64,000 nt of DNA from Candidatus Vicinibacter affinis (GCA_016714365.1 JADJNH010000005.1:2766501-2830500); one strand, 5' to 3'. Shown: positions 1 through 8,803, counted from the stretch's first letter. The notes: generated by a model from the sequence alone, not told the origin. Program-made: numbers and translations.

Positions 1-2
1 GA

Positions 3-1451
3 GAAGGACAAATTATTGGTGTTGCGGATACGGGTATTGATGATCAGCATGGTGATTTGATAGACAGGGATCTTAAAATAATTTGTAGAGGACGCGTAAA
101 TGACTATTCAGATCCGATTGGGCACGGCACCCATGTGTCAGGTATAATAATAGGTAGTGGAAAGCTTAGTGAACATACAAATGACATAGTCAAAGGTGTT
201 GTACCAGAAGCAAAACTTGTATTTCAATCATTATTAAATAAGGATGGAAAAATTGATCTGCCGGTTGATCTGCAGGAACTTTTTTTACAAGCACATAATG
301 AAGGAGTTAGAATTCATAACAATAGCTGGGGAGCTAATACTGAGTCATACTACACTGTCAATTCATTAGAAGTTGATGATTTTGTTTACAATCATAAGGA
401 TATGTTGCTAATATTTTCGGCTGGTAATGATGGAAAAGATACTGATTCTGATGATCGTGGTTTTGTAGATCTTTCATCCATTGGTTCACCTGCATCATGT
501 AAAAATGGAATAACTGTGGGTGCAAGTAGAAACTCCAGAACAAAGGGAGGGTATTCTACTTTAACACACAAGGGAGCATGGCGTAGTTCATTTCCAAATG
601 CACCAATAGGGGATGAGAATGTATCTGGCAATCCAAATGCATTGGCTGGATTTAGTAGTAGAGGACCATGTGATGATGTAAGATTTAAACCAGATGTTGT
701 TGCTCCTGGTACAGATATTGCAGCACCAAAGTCAGGGGCAGCACCTAAAAGTGAGTTTCATGGAATTTTGCCAGGCAATCCCAATTATGCATTAATGTGT
801 GGTACAAGCATGGCAGCACCCATAGTAACAGGCATGGCTGCTTTGGTTCGGCAATATTATACCCTTCATGGTTTGAGCAATCCGAGTGCTTCATTAATTA
901 AAGCAACAATAATAAACTCAACTATCCAATTAACATCTGATGATGCAGTAAGAGGCGAGCCTAATATACCAAATAATCACCAAGGTTTTGGTCTAATTGA
1001 TTTTGAAAATGCTATTCCAAATGTTAAAAATGATTTTAATTTATATTGCTTTGATGGATTAAGTGATCCTAATTATGTAATGGCTAGCACTGGAAATAGA
1101 AGAAGGTTTATGTTAGAAATTGATCAACTATGTTGGATTCGCATCACACTGGCATATACTGATTTTGCTGGACGTTCAATTCAAAACAAGCTAAGCTTAT
1201 TTACAGACTTAGATATTCAAGACAATAGTTTAGCAAATACTCAAAAGTGGATTGGTAATGAAGGTGCTTATAAACCAATTGGAAGCAAAATTGATAAATT
1301 AAACAATGTTGAAATAATAAGAATAAATGAAGCCAATCCAGGTAAATACTTTATTGCAGTTGTGGCTTCTAATATAATTCGTGGACCACAAGACTTCTCT
1401 TTAGTCATTACAACAAATTGCAAATCTTCAAAAATAGCTCCAAATGTTTAA
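3..1451 (+). CDS. Subtilisin-like serine protease (S8 family), 5' end outside window
   Basis: Partial gene: the reading frame is open from base 3, and the catalytic Asp motif (DTGID, Asp codon at 27-29) lies upstream of the first possible start, so the N-terminus is outside the window. The rest of the S8 triad is present: His in GHGTHVSG (codon 123-125), the oxyanion Asn in SAGND (426-428) and Ser in GTSMAAP (807-809). The last ~140 residues look like the beta-sandwich that follows the catalytic domain in KP-43-type subtilases (TLAYTD, TDLDI, NNVE, PGKY, GPQDFSL). The protein is therefore probably an active endopeptidase. Whether it is secreted cannot be judged without the N-terminus. Its last 8 bases overlap the start of the metallo-beta-lactamase gene, so the two are probably translationally coupled. 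Confidence 0.93.
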   Translation, partial: EGQIIGVADTGIDDQHGDLIDRDLKIICRGRVNDYSDPIGHGTHVSGIIIGSGKLSEHTNDIVKGVVPEAKLVFQSLLNKDGKIDLPVDLQELFLQAHNEGVRIHNNSWGANTESYYTVNSLEVDDFVYNHKDMLLIFSAGNDGKDTDSDDRGFVDLSSIGSPASCKNGITVGASRNSRTKGGYSTLTHKGAWRSSFPNAPIGDENVSGNPNALAGFSSRGPCDDVRFKPDVVAPGTDIAAPKSGAAPKSEFHGILPGNPNYALMCGTSMAAPIVTGMAALVRQYYTLHGLSNPSASLIKATIINSTIQLTSDDAVRGEPNIPNNHQGFGLIDFENAIPNVKNDFNLYCFDGLSDPNYVMASTGNRRRFMLEIDQLCWIRITLAYTDFAGRSIQNKLSLFTDLDIQDNSLANTQKWIGNEGAYKPIGSKIDKLNNVEIIRINEANPGKYFIAVVASNIIRGPQDFSLVITTNCKSSKIAPNV

Positions 1452-2547
1452 TATTCATGTAATACAAGCACTTAGTGGTGATTCAATGTTAATTGAGTAC
1501 AATGACACAAGTGATACAAAGCATATTCTCATAGATGGTGGGCCTAAAACTGTATTTGAGAATTTCTTAAATCAGGAATTGAAAAGGATAGTTGGGGTCA
1601 ATGGAACATTAGAAGCAATAATGGTAAGTCATGTAGATGACGATCATATTAAAGGAATTATAGATTTATTTACTTTATTAAAAGAAGAAAATGATAATGA
1701 CGACCGTCTTTCCTTTAACATAAACCATTTGTGGCATAATACCTTCTCTGAGACAATTGATTTAGATGGTAGTATTTCTAGCAGGTTAAACAGCATTAAC
1801 ACAATTTTTGGACAACATGGTTTGTCGTCAGTCAATTCAGTATTTACTTTTAATAGTATAAATCAAGGTAATAAACTTACTGCATTAGCGAATGTTTTGG
1901 ATATTAAAATCAATGAGCATTCGGGTAATGGATTCTTTAGTTTAGATAATAATGAAGAAGCGGTATTGTTTGATAACCTTTCATTCACAATAATAGGGCC
2001 ATCAAAAGAGAACTTGAAAGCCTTGAATGATGAATGGAAAGCTTGGCTTGAAAAGCAAGAAGAATACATAAATAGGAATGAAGTGAATTTGGCATCATAT
2101 TCAGATAAATCAGTCCCGAATCTAAGTAGTCTTGTGTTTATTGTAGAAGGAAGTGGTAAAAGAGTATTGTTTACAGGTGATGCCAGAGGAGATTATGTCT
2201 ATGAAGGATTAAAAAAGAGAAAGCTTCTAAAATATGGGAAAGTGCATTTCGATATACTCAAAGTACCACATCATGGAAGCGATCGAAATGTAACCAGAGA
2301 GTTTTTTGAAAATGTAACAGCTGATCAATATATAATTTCTGCTGATGGCAAACATGGAAATCCCGATTACGCTACTCTTGCTTGGATAGTAGAATCAGCT
2401 CAAATGCAGCAAAGAAATATAGAAATTTTCCTTACCAATAAAACCGAAACGGTTAATAAGTTTATTAATAACTATAATATGTCTGAATGGGGATACAAAA
2501 TAATCTTTATAAAACAAGGTGAAAATAGTCTAAAGATATCATTATAG
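1444..2547 (+). CDS. ComEC/Rec2-type metallo-beta-lactamase-fold hydrolase
   Basis: A 367-aa soluble protein with no signal peptide or membrane segment. It carries the metal-binding HxDxDH motif (HVDDDH, residues 63-68), a later FTGDARGD segment supplying the bridging Asp, and PHHGSD followed by SADGKHGNP, the pattern of the ComEC/Rec2-like branch of the MBL fold. Members of this branch hydrolyse phosphodiesters or related bonds; the substrate here is unknown. The start ATG sits inside the end of the subtilase gene (ATGTTTAA overlap), so the two form one transcript. The stop codon is one base from the stop of the convergent cysteine-peptidase-like gene. Free-standing MBL hydrolases next to proteases occur in bacterial conflict-type loci, but that role is only an inference. 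Confidence 0.88.
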   Translation: MFNIHVIQALSGDSMLIEYNDTSDTKHILIDGGPKTVFENFLNQELKRIVGVNGTLEAIMVSHVDDDHIKGIIDLFTLLKEENDNDDRLSFNINHLWHNTFSETIDLDGSISSRLNSINTIFGQHGLSSVNSVFTFNSINQGNKLTALANVLDIKINEHSGNGFFSLDNNEEAVLFDNLSFTIIGPSKENLKALNDEWKAWLEKQEEYINRNEVNLASYSDKSVPNLSSLVFIVEGSGKRVLFTGDARGDYVYEGLKKRKLLKYGKVHFDILKVPHHGSDRNVTREFFENVTADQYIISADGKHGNPDYATLAWIVESAQMQQRNIEIFLTNKTETVNKFINNYNMSEWGYKIIFIKQGENSLKISL

Positions 2548-2548
2548 A

Positions 2549-4114
2549 TTATACAGAGTAATAGTCTTTTTTTGCTTCTTCAAGAATAAAATTTGCAAAT
2601 TGTGTTTTGCAAGCATGTTGGAATACATTTGCTGACTTTTCGTTGTCTTTGGAAATAAAATCTCCTAATGTTTCTTTTATTGAATTATTATGGAAATATA
2701 TTGCAAAACCAAACATTCCAATAGCGACATCCGTTGCATCAAATATGATCTCGAAAAGTAATTTGTTTTTATTACTGCATTTTGCTACCCAAATATACTT
2801 AGGCATCGATGTTAAAAGGATATTTTTTACTAAATTGAGCTCGTATATTTTAGAATCTGTCTTGAATTGCTCACTATATTGTAAAGTTATATCCCAATCT
2901 AACTCTAAGTTATAAATCAAATTTATTAATTCATTTATACCAACAACGATTTTTTCAACATCTTCATATGTAATCCTAATTTTGTGATATAGGGGAATAA
3001 TTATATTAGTAAGGTGAGTGGGTTTTGTTGGGCTAACTGCATGCGACCATTTTGTTTCAAATCTATACTCTACATTAACACCTTTGTCAAAATCGAAACT
3101 TGCATAAGGGCCCCACGCATCGTCATGAGTAAATAATTTTGTAACATTTTCTGCAATGAATCTTATGTTTAGGATCTTGTTAGTTACTTTTAAAGGTGGG
3201 TTCCCTATTTTATATCCGACCACAGTAACTGCATGATGACCGTATTTAAAGGATCCTTTATCCATATATGGCACTTCTAATACTAAAATAAGTGGTATAC
3301 CTATTGGGGCGTAAGCATATACATATTTTTTTAAAAAAGATCGGCTTAGTTCATGATTTTTATCTGACGTTCTGATATCACTTACAAGTCCAGATTTATA
3401 TATTGATTGAGATATTTGTTTTACCGATAAACCCTGGTTAGGAAAAATTCTTTCACCATGTGTACCAACTATATCGGCTTCGTCCGTTATTTGACTTGGT
3501 GTTTTGGAAACAGCATATTTAGTCATGGAAGCTTTTTGTAACATCATCCATATGGCTGAAGTAGCGCATACACTAACAACACTATCTTGTTCCATGTAAC
3601 CAAGGGATTCTAACTTGACTTTGTTTCCAAAAACATTAATATAATAATCTCTTACGCCAAAGTAATTTCTATAGTTCCCATCATCATCTATCGATTTATA
3701 ATGCTTTAATACAGTTTTGCCAATTACCTTAATTGGCAAAGGCTTTCCAACAATATATCCTAAATAGGAATTATTCCAGAATTCTAATTGATCTTCTGTG
3801 TTAGCAATTATAATTTTTTCAAATTCTTCAGGGCTTAATGGGCTATTAAAGAAGTGCAGTCTTATGCAATTCTTTGAATATTGATCAAAACAAGTAACAA
3901 AATATGTTGCAAAGTCAATAAGGTAGTCCTTACTTACATAATCAAATTCAACTATTATTGACTTAGCATCAAGATCCGCAGATGATAGGTATTCAAATAA
4001 ATACTTAAACTGATTTTTAGCTAAAACTTCAGAAGGTAAAGTATATTTATTATTTAGACAGAGTGCTTTTGCAAAATTTGCTTTACTAAAAGTGTAATGT
4101 CTATATTTCGACAC
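2549..4114 (-). CDS. Uncharacterised protein with papain-like cysteine peptidase signature
   Basis: I do not recognise the 521-aa protein as a named family. The middle has the order expected of a papain-fold peptidase: Gln176 and Cys183 (QDSVVSVCATSAIWMML), then His293/His294 (YGHHAVTVVGY), then Asp331/Asp332 before Trp-Gly (HDDAWGPY). The last resembles the Asn/Asp-x-Trp-Gly element of papain- and C39-like enzymes. An N-terminal ~150-residue region rich in aromatic and acidic residues and a C-terminal ~170-residue region have no obvious motif. No signal peptide or membrane span is seen, so it is probably cytoplasmic. It lies 9 bp after the 66-aa ORF and presumably shares its promoter. It converges on the subtilase/MBL pair with a 1-bp gap. 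Peptidase activity is a motif-based inference; an inactive or transglutaminase-like fold is possible. Confidence 0.7.
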   Translation of the reverse strand: MSKYRHYTFSKANFAKALCLNNKYTLPSEVLAKNQFKYLFEYLSSADLDAKSIIVEFDYVSKDYLIDFATYFVTCFDQYSKNCIRLHFFNSPLSPEEFEKIIIANTEDQLEFWNNSYLGYIVGKPLPIKVIGKTVLKHYKSIDDDGNYRNYFGVRDYYINVFGNKVKLESLGYMEQDSVVSVCATSAIWMMLQKASMTKYAVSKTPSQITDEADIVGTHGERIFPNQGLSVKQISQSIYKSGLVSDIRTSDKNHELSRSFLKKYVYAYAPIGIPLILVLEVPYMDKGSFKYGHHAVTVVGYKIGNPPLKVTNKILNIRFIAENVTKLFTHDDAWGPYASFDFDKGVNVEYRFETKWSHAVSPTKPTHLTNIIIPLYHKIRITYEDVEKIVVGINELINLIYNLELDWDITLQYSEQFKTDSKIYELNLVKNILLTSMPKYIWVAKCSNKNKLLFEIIFDATDVAIGMFGFAIYFHNNSIKETLGDFISKDNEKSANVFQHACKTQFANFILEEAKKDYYSV

Positions 4115-4123
4115 AATAATGCA

Positions 4124-4324
4124 CTATAAGGTGCAGACAATACTGCTCAATGCAGCATCAGTTGAAGAATACTTCATTTGATCAATCTCTTCCTGACGGC
4201 GTATCGATCTATCTACTGCATCTTCGAACTCCTTAGAATCAAAGTCAAAGGTGTTAACATCAATAAGTTGAGCTTCCTTAAGGAAGCTATCGTCATTTCT
4301 GTCTATTTCGTATTTCCGCAGCAT
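4124..4324 (-). CDS. Small acidic ORF upstream of the cysteine-peptidase-like gene
   Basis: A 66-aa charged protein, acidic in its first two thirds, with a helical DSKEFEDAVDRSIRRQEEIDQ stretch and no signal peptide or membrane segment. The ATG at 4324 is preceded by a good TAnnTTTG promoter element about 26 bp upstream. The stop codon is 9 bp before the start of the 521-aa gene, so it looks like the first gene of a two-gene operon. I do not recognise it. A regulator, an inhibitor or a substrate of the downstream peptidase-like protein would all fit a tiny leader gene in this position, but none is shown by the sequence. Confidence 0.6.
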   Translation of the reverse strand: MLRKYEIDRNDDSFLKEAQLIDVNTFDFDSKEFEDAVDRSIRRQEEIDQMKYSSTDAALSSIVCTL

Positions 4325-4350
4325 AAGAATCTAATCTTTAAAAAGGGTTG

Positions 4351-4358
4351 CAAAGGTA
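4351..4358 (-). promoter_or_regulatory. Promoter -7 element for the 66-aa ORF/cysteine-peptidase operon
   Basis: TACCTTTG on the minus strand matches the Bacteroidota -7 consensus TAnnTTTG. It ends 26 bp upstream of the ATG at 4324. A clear TTTG at -33 is not seen. Confidence 0.55.
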
Positions 4359-4690
4359 CTAATAATTTCTAAAATATTTGATTTTATAACTCAATTAAGA
4401 TAATAATGCATTACTTATGGCCATTATTGTTCCAAAAACACTTTAAAACAAAGATAAGCATAGCAATTACATATCAAAGAATATATCATATTTTTTTTAT
4501 ATATATTGCAAATATTTAATTGCCAGGCATTTAATTTAAGTACAAACTTTTAAAATACCTACATATACTTATTATTTGGCAACTATTATGAACAAAGACA
4601 GTCTTATTTTTTACCTAATTTAAAATATTAATATTAGTGTTCAGCTTTGTTCGATAATATTAAAAAAAATACAAAAGAGAGGCAAGAAAC
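4359..4690. other. AT-rich intergenic stretch without a gene
   Basis: About 330 bp of very AT-rich sequence between the promoter of the 66-aa ORF and the tRNA-Lys terminator. No plausible ORF, RNA gene or repeat is visible. It separates the accessory-looking left edge from the housekeeping region. Confidence 0.6.
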
Positions 4691-4724
4691 AAAAAACCCC
4701 TGCAAGTCATTGACTTACAAGGGC
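4691..4724 (-). terminator. Rho-independent terminator of the tRNA-Lys gene
   Basis: On the minus strand an inverted repeat (CCCTTG.AAGTCA / TGACTT.CAGGGG, one internal mismatch, very short loop) is followed by six T. It starts 7 bp after the tRNA 3' end. Confidence 0.8.
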
Positions 4725-4730
4725 TTTATG

Positions 4731-4803
4731 TGATCTGTTTGGGACTCGAACCCAAGACCCACGGCTTAAAAGGCCGTTGCTCTACCGACTGAGCTAACAG
4801 ATC
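4731..4803 (-). tRNA. tRNA-Lys (anticodon TTT)
   Basis: A 73-nt cloverleaf on the minus strand. The 7-bp acceptor stem is GATCTGT/ACAGATC with discriminator A. The D arm is GCTC/GAGC, the anticodon arm is ACGGC-CTTTTAA-GCCGT with anticodon TTT, the variable loop has 5 nt, and the T arm is TTGGG-TTCGAGT-CCCAA. The 3' CCA is not encoded and must be added after transcription. It stands alone, with its own promoter element and terminator. Confidence 0.97.
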
Positions 4804-4829
4804 AGCTGTTTCTTTTCAAAAACGAAGTG

Positions 4830-4837
4830 CAAAAATA
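4830..4837 (-). promoter_or_regulatory. Promoter -7 element for tRNA-Lys
   Basis: TATTTTTG on the minus strand fits TAnnTTTG and lies 26 bp upstream of the mature tRNA 5' end, leaving room for a short RNase P-removed leader. Confidence 0.5.
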
Positions 4838-4900
4838 GGTTTACAGACCATTTTTTCCAAACATTTCTGCTTATTTCACAAATAATATTTTTTTATCATA

Positions 4901-6073
4901 TCAGGCATCCAGTTTGGCTCTTTCCCTTTTCTTGTTGGAATGGAATGCCATTTGAATGAAAGGCCCCTTCATAAACTCTTCTGGATCAATGCTCGATTGC
5001 AATACCGGGCCTTTAAATTTACCACCTAACAACATCCTGGCACATTCCAACATGGGAGCAGCTGTAGTAAGTTGTATTCCCTTTAAAAGGTGAGAACCGA
5101 CTTTTAAAGGGTCAATGCTCATACTTTTTTCTTTTTTTCTCAAAACTCCTTTAGAATCTTTCCCCTGCACACTGGCATACAGCACAATTAAATCATCTTC
5201 AACATGAGGTATATATTCATTCATCTTTTCAAGAAGTCGGTTTTCAATGCCCTGTCCCTGACCAATTATTTGCAATTGACTTCTTACCCAGTCAAAATGT
5301 CCAGGATAACGAATCGTCTTATAATCTAGATTTGCCACTTTTTCCTTAAAGTAATCCGGCAAATCTGCTGCACCTCCGGAGGTGTAATCATCTTCATAAT
5401 GGATACCATCGATGATCAAATGTGTGGTACCCGATAAAGAGGGAACATTTAGTTTTTGATGATTTCTTACCACAACTGCCTCTTTAACATATTCTGTGGC
5501 CACTCCGATGGGACTCCAGGTGAATCCGTAAAAATGAGGACCGGTCACCACACGAGTTAAAGCTCCTACCTTCATAGCCATGTAATCGATCTTGTCAGCC
5601 TGAAACTCCTCAGCAAACTCCAAATACAATTGGTGACCAAGGATGTTGATGAAACCCGGTGCTAAACCAGCCTGCAAAACAAATCCGGTCTCTGCACCTT
5701 TTGCCATATCCAGGATTTGGTTAGTCTCTGCAACATATTCAGTCAGATTTACATAGTGTAGATTGTATTTTAAAGCAAATGCTGCCATCCTAGGTGCCTC
5801 CCCCCCGGGCAAACAATCCAGAAGGATGTCACCGGAACTGAAAACATAATCCATTTGATTGGTGAGTTCTTGGGGGTGAATGTGAAAAGGTTCAATCTGG
5901 ACGATTGAAGAAGCTCCCTCTTGTACCCACTTTGAAACACTGATTGCAGCTTCGTAATTGATATCTCCTATAAAAATGTCTGCAGCCATATCCGGCACCT
6001 CAGCCAAAAGTAACCCAACTGCTTTTCCTATCCCCCCAGCCCCGGCAATGATGACTTTGTGCGACCCAACCAT
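4901..6073 (-). CDS. Saccharopine dehydrogenase-like NAD(P)-binding enzyme
   Basis: A 390-aa cytoplasmic protein. The N-terminus is a Rossmann fold with the dinucleotide motif GAGGIG (residues 11-16). A conserved APGFINILGHQL segment and a long C-terminal alpha/beta domain match the saccharopine dehydrogenase/homospermidine synthase-like family. These enzymes form or cleave C-N bonds between an amino acid or amine and an oxo-acid, typically in lysine or polyamine metabolism; the substrate cannot be read from sequence. It is transcribed alone, with tRNA-Lys downstream. The ATG at 6073 is supported by a promoter -7 box 20 bp upstream. A 17-bp palindrome in the promoter spacer suggests the gene is repressed or activated by a dimeric regulator. 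Confidence 0.85.
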   Translation of the reverse strand: MVGSHKVIIAGAGGIGKAVGLLLAEVPDMAADIFIGDINYEAAISVSKWVQEGASSIVQIEPFHIHPQELTNQMDYVFSSGDILLDCLPGGEAPRMAAFALKYNLHYVNLTEYVAETNQILDMAKGAETGFVLQAGLAPGFINILGHQLYLEFAEEFQADKIDYMAMKVGALTRVVTGPHFYGFTWSPIGVATEYVKEAVVVRNHQKLNVPSLSGTTHLIIDGIHYEDDYTSGGAADLPDYFKEKVANLDYKTIRYPGHFDWVRSQLQIIGQGQGIENRLLEKMNEYIPHVEDDLIVLYASVQGKDSKGVLRKKEKSMSIDPLKVGSHLLKGIQLTTAAPMLECARMLLGGKFKGPVLQSSIDPEEFMKGPFIQMAFHSNKKRERAKLDA

Positions 6074-6092
6074 AATTTTTTTTTTTAAAATG

Positions 6093-6127
6093 CAAAATTA
6101 AGGGATGATGGCCCATCATCTGTCAAA
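6093..6127 (-). promoter_or_regulatory. Bacteroidota promoter of the saccharopine dehydrogenase-like gene
   Basis: On the minus strand TTTG (6127-6124) is followed 23 nt later by TAATTTTG (6100-6093). Both match the -33/-7 consensus, and the spacer is at the long end of the accepted 17-23 nt. The start codon is 20 bp downstream. Confidence 0.6.
6104..6120. promoter_or_regulatory. 17-bp palindrome, candidate operator
   Basis: GATGATGG-C-CCATCATC is a perfect 8-bp inverted repeat around one base. It lies wholly inside the -33/-7 spacer of the saccharopine dehydrogenase-like promoter, a typical site for a dimeric transcription factor. No regulator gene is adjacent. Confidence 0.5.
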
Positions 6128-6331
6128 ATAACTTATTGTTAATACATAAGGATATGTTAATAAATTTATTACACATTAAATAATATTAAATAAATAAAAT
6201 ATTAATCATATTATGAAATATTATAATGTGTATAAATCACTATATCAATTAAAAATAATTTAATAAAAATTGTAATATTATAAAATAGTCATACATTAGC
6301 GCAGGTTTTAATACATAATCTACTATTTATC

Positions 6332-8803
6332 ATGGCAAGGTCAAAATCTGCAAAACACTCTGTTTGGGATCAATGGGTCAAGTGGCTGAAGGATGAGAGG
6401 GTCTCAAAAATCGCTGCTATGAGTTCATTTATGGGTGCAATCTATTTACTCATCTCCTTTATTTCATATTTGTCCAGCTGGAAAGCTGATCAGGATAAAG
6501 TGCTGGCATTGTCCTGGCGCATCTTATTTAAATCCGGGTCAGAAGTAAATAACTGGTTAGGAAGACTTGGGGCATTGTCATCACATTTCTTCTTTTATTA
6601 TGGTTTTGGTATTGCCTGCTTCTTGATTATCCCGGTCATCATTCATTTAGGCTTTAGATTTCTTAAGAGATCAGGGTGGCTTGGACTTCTTAGGTACAGT
6701 ACGCACACCTTAATGATTATGGCTCTCCTGTCCATGATTCTTGATTTCATTTTCCAGGATAAGGGCTTCCCATATGGTGGCTCTTTTGGCGGACGGACCA
6801 ATGACTTACTCAGCAATTTTGTGGGTGAGGTCGGTCTCGGTGTAACCTTGATATTTTCTTTGATAAGTTTCATCATTTGGTTTTTTAATCCCAGTCTTCA
6901 AAAATTACAGTTTCAAACTCTTGGTGGGTCAGAGACAGACAGTTTTTTGGATTGGTCAAATGCATTTAAGTGGAACAATCCTGCCAGCACAAATCAGGAA
7001 GATAATTTAACACCTAATGAATTATATCTAAAAAATAAAGCTGCTTCGGCTCAGTCTGCCGGAATTGAAGTTGACTTTGGTGATTATGCTGAAAGTGCCG
7101 GCCTTGCTGCTACCATTGGATCTAAAGCAGATCAAATAATCAATCCTTTTGGACCTAGCCTTGAAATTGAAACAATCGCTCCTTCGGAATCCATTACTAC
7201 AAAAGATCCAGAACAAAGCGAATCTCGACCATCATACCAGCCTGTCCCCGATGACGAGGACGGCTGGCATGACGAGAGCCATACAGGTCCTTATGACCCT
7301 CGTGCAGATCTCAGCACCTATGTCATTCCAAGTTTGGATTTGTTGAATGACTACAATGACCAGAAATTCGAAATCGACAGAAGTGAATTGGAGTCAAACA
7401 AAAATCAAATCATTGCTACCCTACTGAATTATAAAATTGAAATACAAAAAATAAAGGCAACTATAGGGCCTACAGTGACTCTTTATGAAATCGTTCCGGC
7501 TCCCGGAGTGCGGATCTCCCGCATAAAAAGTCTGGAAGATGACATTGCGTTGAGTTTGTCTGCGCAAGGCATCCGTATCATCGCTCCTATACCAGGAAGG
7601 GGTACCATTGGTATTGAAGTAGCCAATAAAAATAAACAAATGGTCCCTTTGAAGGAACTTCTGAAGTCTGATCGATTCAATGATCAGAAAATGGAACTTC
7701 CGATTGCATTGGGTAAAAACATTTCAAATGAAGTAGTGGTCGCAGATTTGACAAAAATGCCCCACCTACTTATAGCCGGAGCTACCGGACAAGGAAAATC
7801 AGTAGGGATCAATACTATTCTGATGTCCCTTCTTTACAAAAAACATCCGGCAGAAGTAAAACTGGTGCTGATCGATCCAAAGAAAGTTGAATTACCCATT
7901 TACTCTGTGATTGAAAAACATTTTCTGGCGCAACTTCCTAATCAGGATGAAGCAATCATCACGGATACTTCCAAGGTCATTTATACCTTGAATTCATTGT
8001 GCATTGAAATGGATCAGCGCTATGAGTTACTCAAAATGGCAAGGGTAAGAAATCTGCTGGAATACAATGACAAATTTGTAAACAGAAGACTAAATCCTCA
8101 AAAAGGACACAGATACCTGCCTTACATAGTTTTGATTATCGACGAGTTTGCCGACTTGATTATGACCGCAGGAAAAGAAGTCGAACTGCCAATAGGTCGA
8201 CTTGCTCAATTAGCCCGTGCTGTTGGAATACACTTAATCATAGCCACTCAAAGACCATCCGTAAAAATTATTACGGGCTTGATTAAAGCCAATTTCCCTG
8301 GAAGAATAGCATTTAAGGTTTCCTCCAACATTGATTCCAGGACTATTCTTGATTGTGGAGGGGCTGAAAGGTTGATTGGACGTGGTGACATGTTGTACAG
8401 TGTTGGATCTGATATGATTAGACTACAATGCGCTTTCGTTGATACCCCTGAAGTTGAAAGAGTCATAACCCATATTGGAAACCAAAGAAGTTACGGCGAG
8501 CCCTATTACTTGCCGGAATACAAAGGGGATGAAGCGGATGGTGCAGAGAATTCAATCGTCGCAGATGATTTGGATGAAATGTTTGAAGAAGCAGCAAGAT
8601 TGGTGGTGCAAAGCCAACATGGAAGCACCAGTATGATCCAGCGAAGATTAAAGCTTGGATACAACAGGGCCGGAAGAATTATGGATCAAATGGAAGCTCT
8701 TGGAATTGTGAGCTCCGGCGAAGGAAGTAAACCTCGTGAAGTACTCTTATTTAATGAAATAGAACTTGAGAACCTACTTCAAAAGTTCAAAAGAAAAACC
8801 TAG
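6332..8803 (+). CDS. ftsK: DNA translocase FtsK/SpoIIIE
   Basis: An 823-aa membrane-anchored, ATP-driven DNA pump that clears and aligns chromosome termini at the division septum. Four hydrophobic segments near residues 28-50, 85-108, 122-141 and 165-185 form the anchor. A variable linker (about 200-330) leads to the motor domain with Walker A GATGQGKS (about 482-489), Walker B LIIDEFADL and an RPSVKIITGLIKANFP segment. The C-terminal winged-helix gamma domain (GSTSMIQRRLKLGYNRAGRI) recognises KOPS-like polar sequences. The linker is short compared with E. coli FtsK, as is usual in Bacteroidota. The gene is monocistronic with a strong terminator directly after it. Confidence 0.95.
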   Translation: MARSKSAKHSVWDQWVKWLKDERVSKIAAMSSFMGAIYLLISFISYLSSWKADQDKVLALSWRILFKSGSEVNNWLGRLGALSSHFFFYYGFGIACFLIIPVIIHLGFRFLKRSGWLGLLRYSTHTLMIMALLSMILDFIFQDKGFPYGGSFGGRTNDLLSNFVGEVGLGVTLIFSLISFIIWFFNPSLQKLQFQTLGGSETDSFLDWSNAFKWNNPASTNQEDNLTPNELYLKNKAASAQSAGIEVDFGDYAESAGLAATIGSKADQIINPFGPSLEIETIAPSESITTKDPEQSESRPSYQPVPDDEDGWHDESHTGPYDPRADLSTYVIPSLDLLNDYNDQKFEIDRSELESNKNQIIATLLNYKIEIQKIKATIGPTVTLYEIVPAPGVRISRIKSLEDDIALSLSAQGIRIIAPIPGRGTIGIEVANKNKQMVPLKELLKSDRFNDQKMELPIALGKNISNEVVVADLTKMPHLLIAGATGQGKSVGINTILMSLLYKKHPAEVKLVLIDPKKVELPIYSVIEKHFLAQLPNQDEAIITDTSKVIYTLNSLCIEMDQRYELLKMARVRNLLEYNDKFVNRRLNPQKGHRYLPYIVLIIDEFADLIMTAGKEVELPIGRLAQLARAVGIHLIIATQRPSVKIITGLIKANFPGRIAFKVSSNIDSRTILDCGGAERLIGRGDMLYSVGSDMIRLQCAFVDTPEVERVITHIGNQRSYGEPYYLPEYKGDEADGAENSIVADDLDEMFEEAARLVVQSQHGSTSMIQRRLKLGYNRAGRIMDQMEALGIVSSGEGSKPREVLLFNEIELENLLQKFKRKT

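Noticed and set aside
4124..4324. The 66-aa ORF as a bacterial gasdermin next to proteases
   Set aside because: It is far too short and has no membrane-inserting hydrophobic segment.
4178..4372. 64-aa plus-strand ORF opposite the 66-aa ORF
   Set aside because: It is antisense to the minus-strand ORF that has a matching promoter and operon partner; no motif of its own.
6643..7680. Several minus-strand ORFs of 60-77 aa inside ftsK
   Set aside because: They are shadows of the FtsK reading frame, without start signals or family features.
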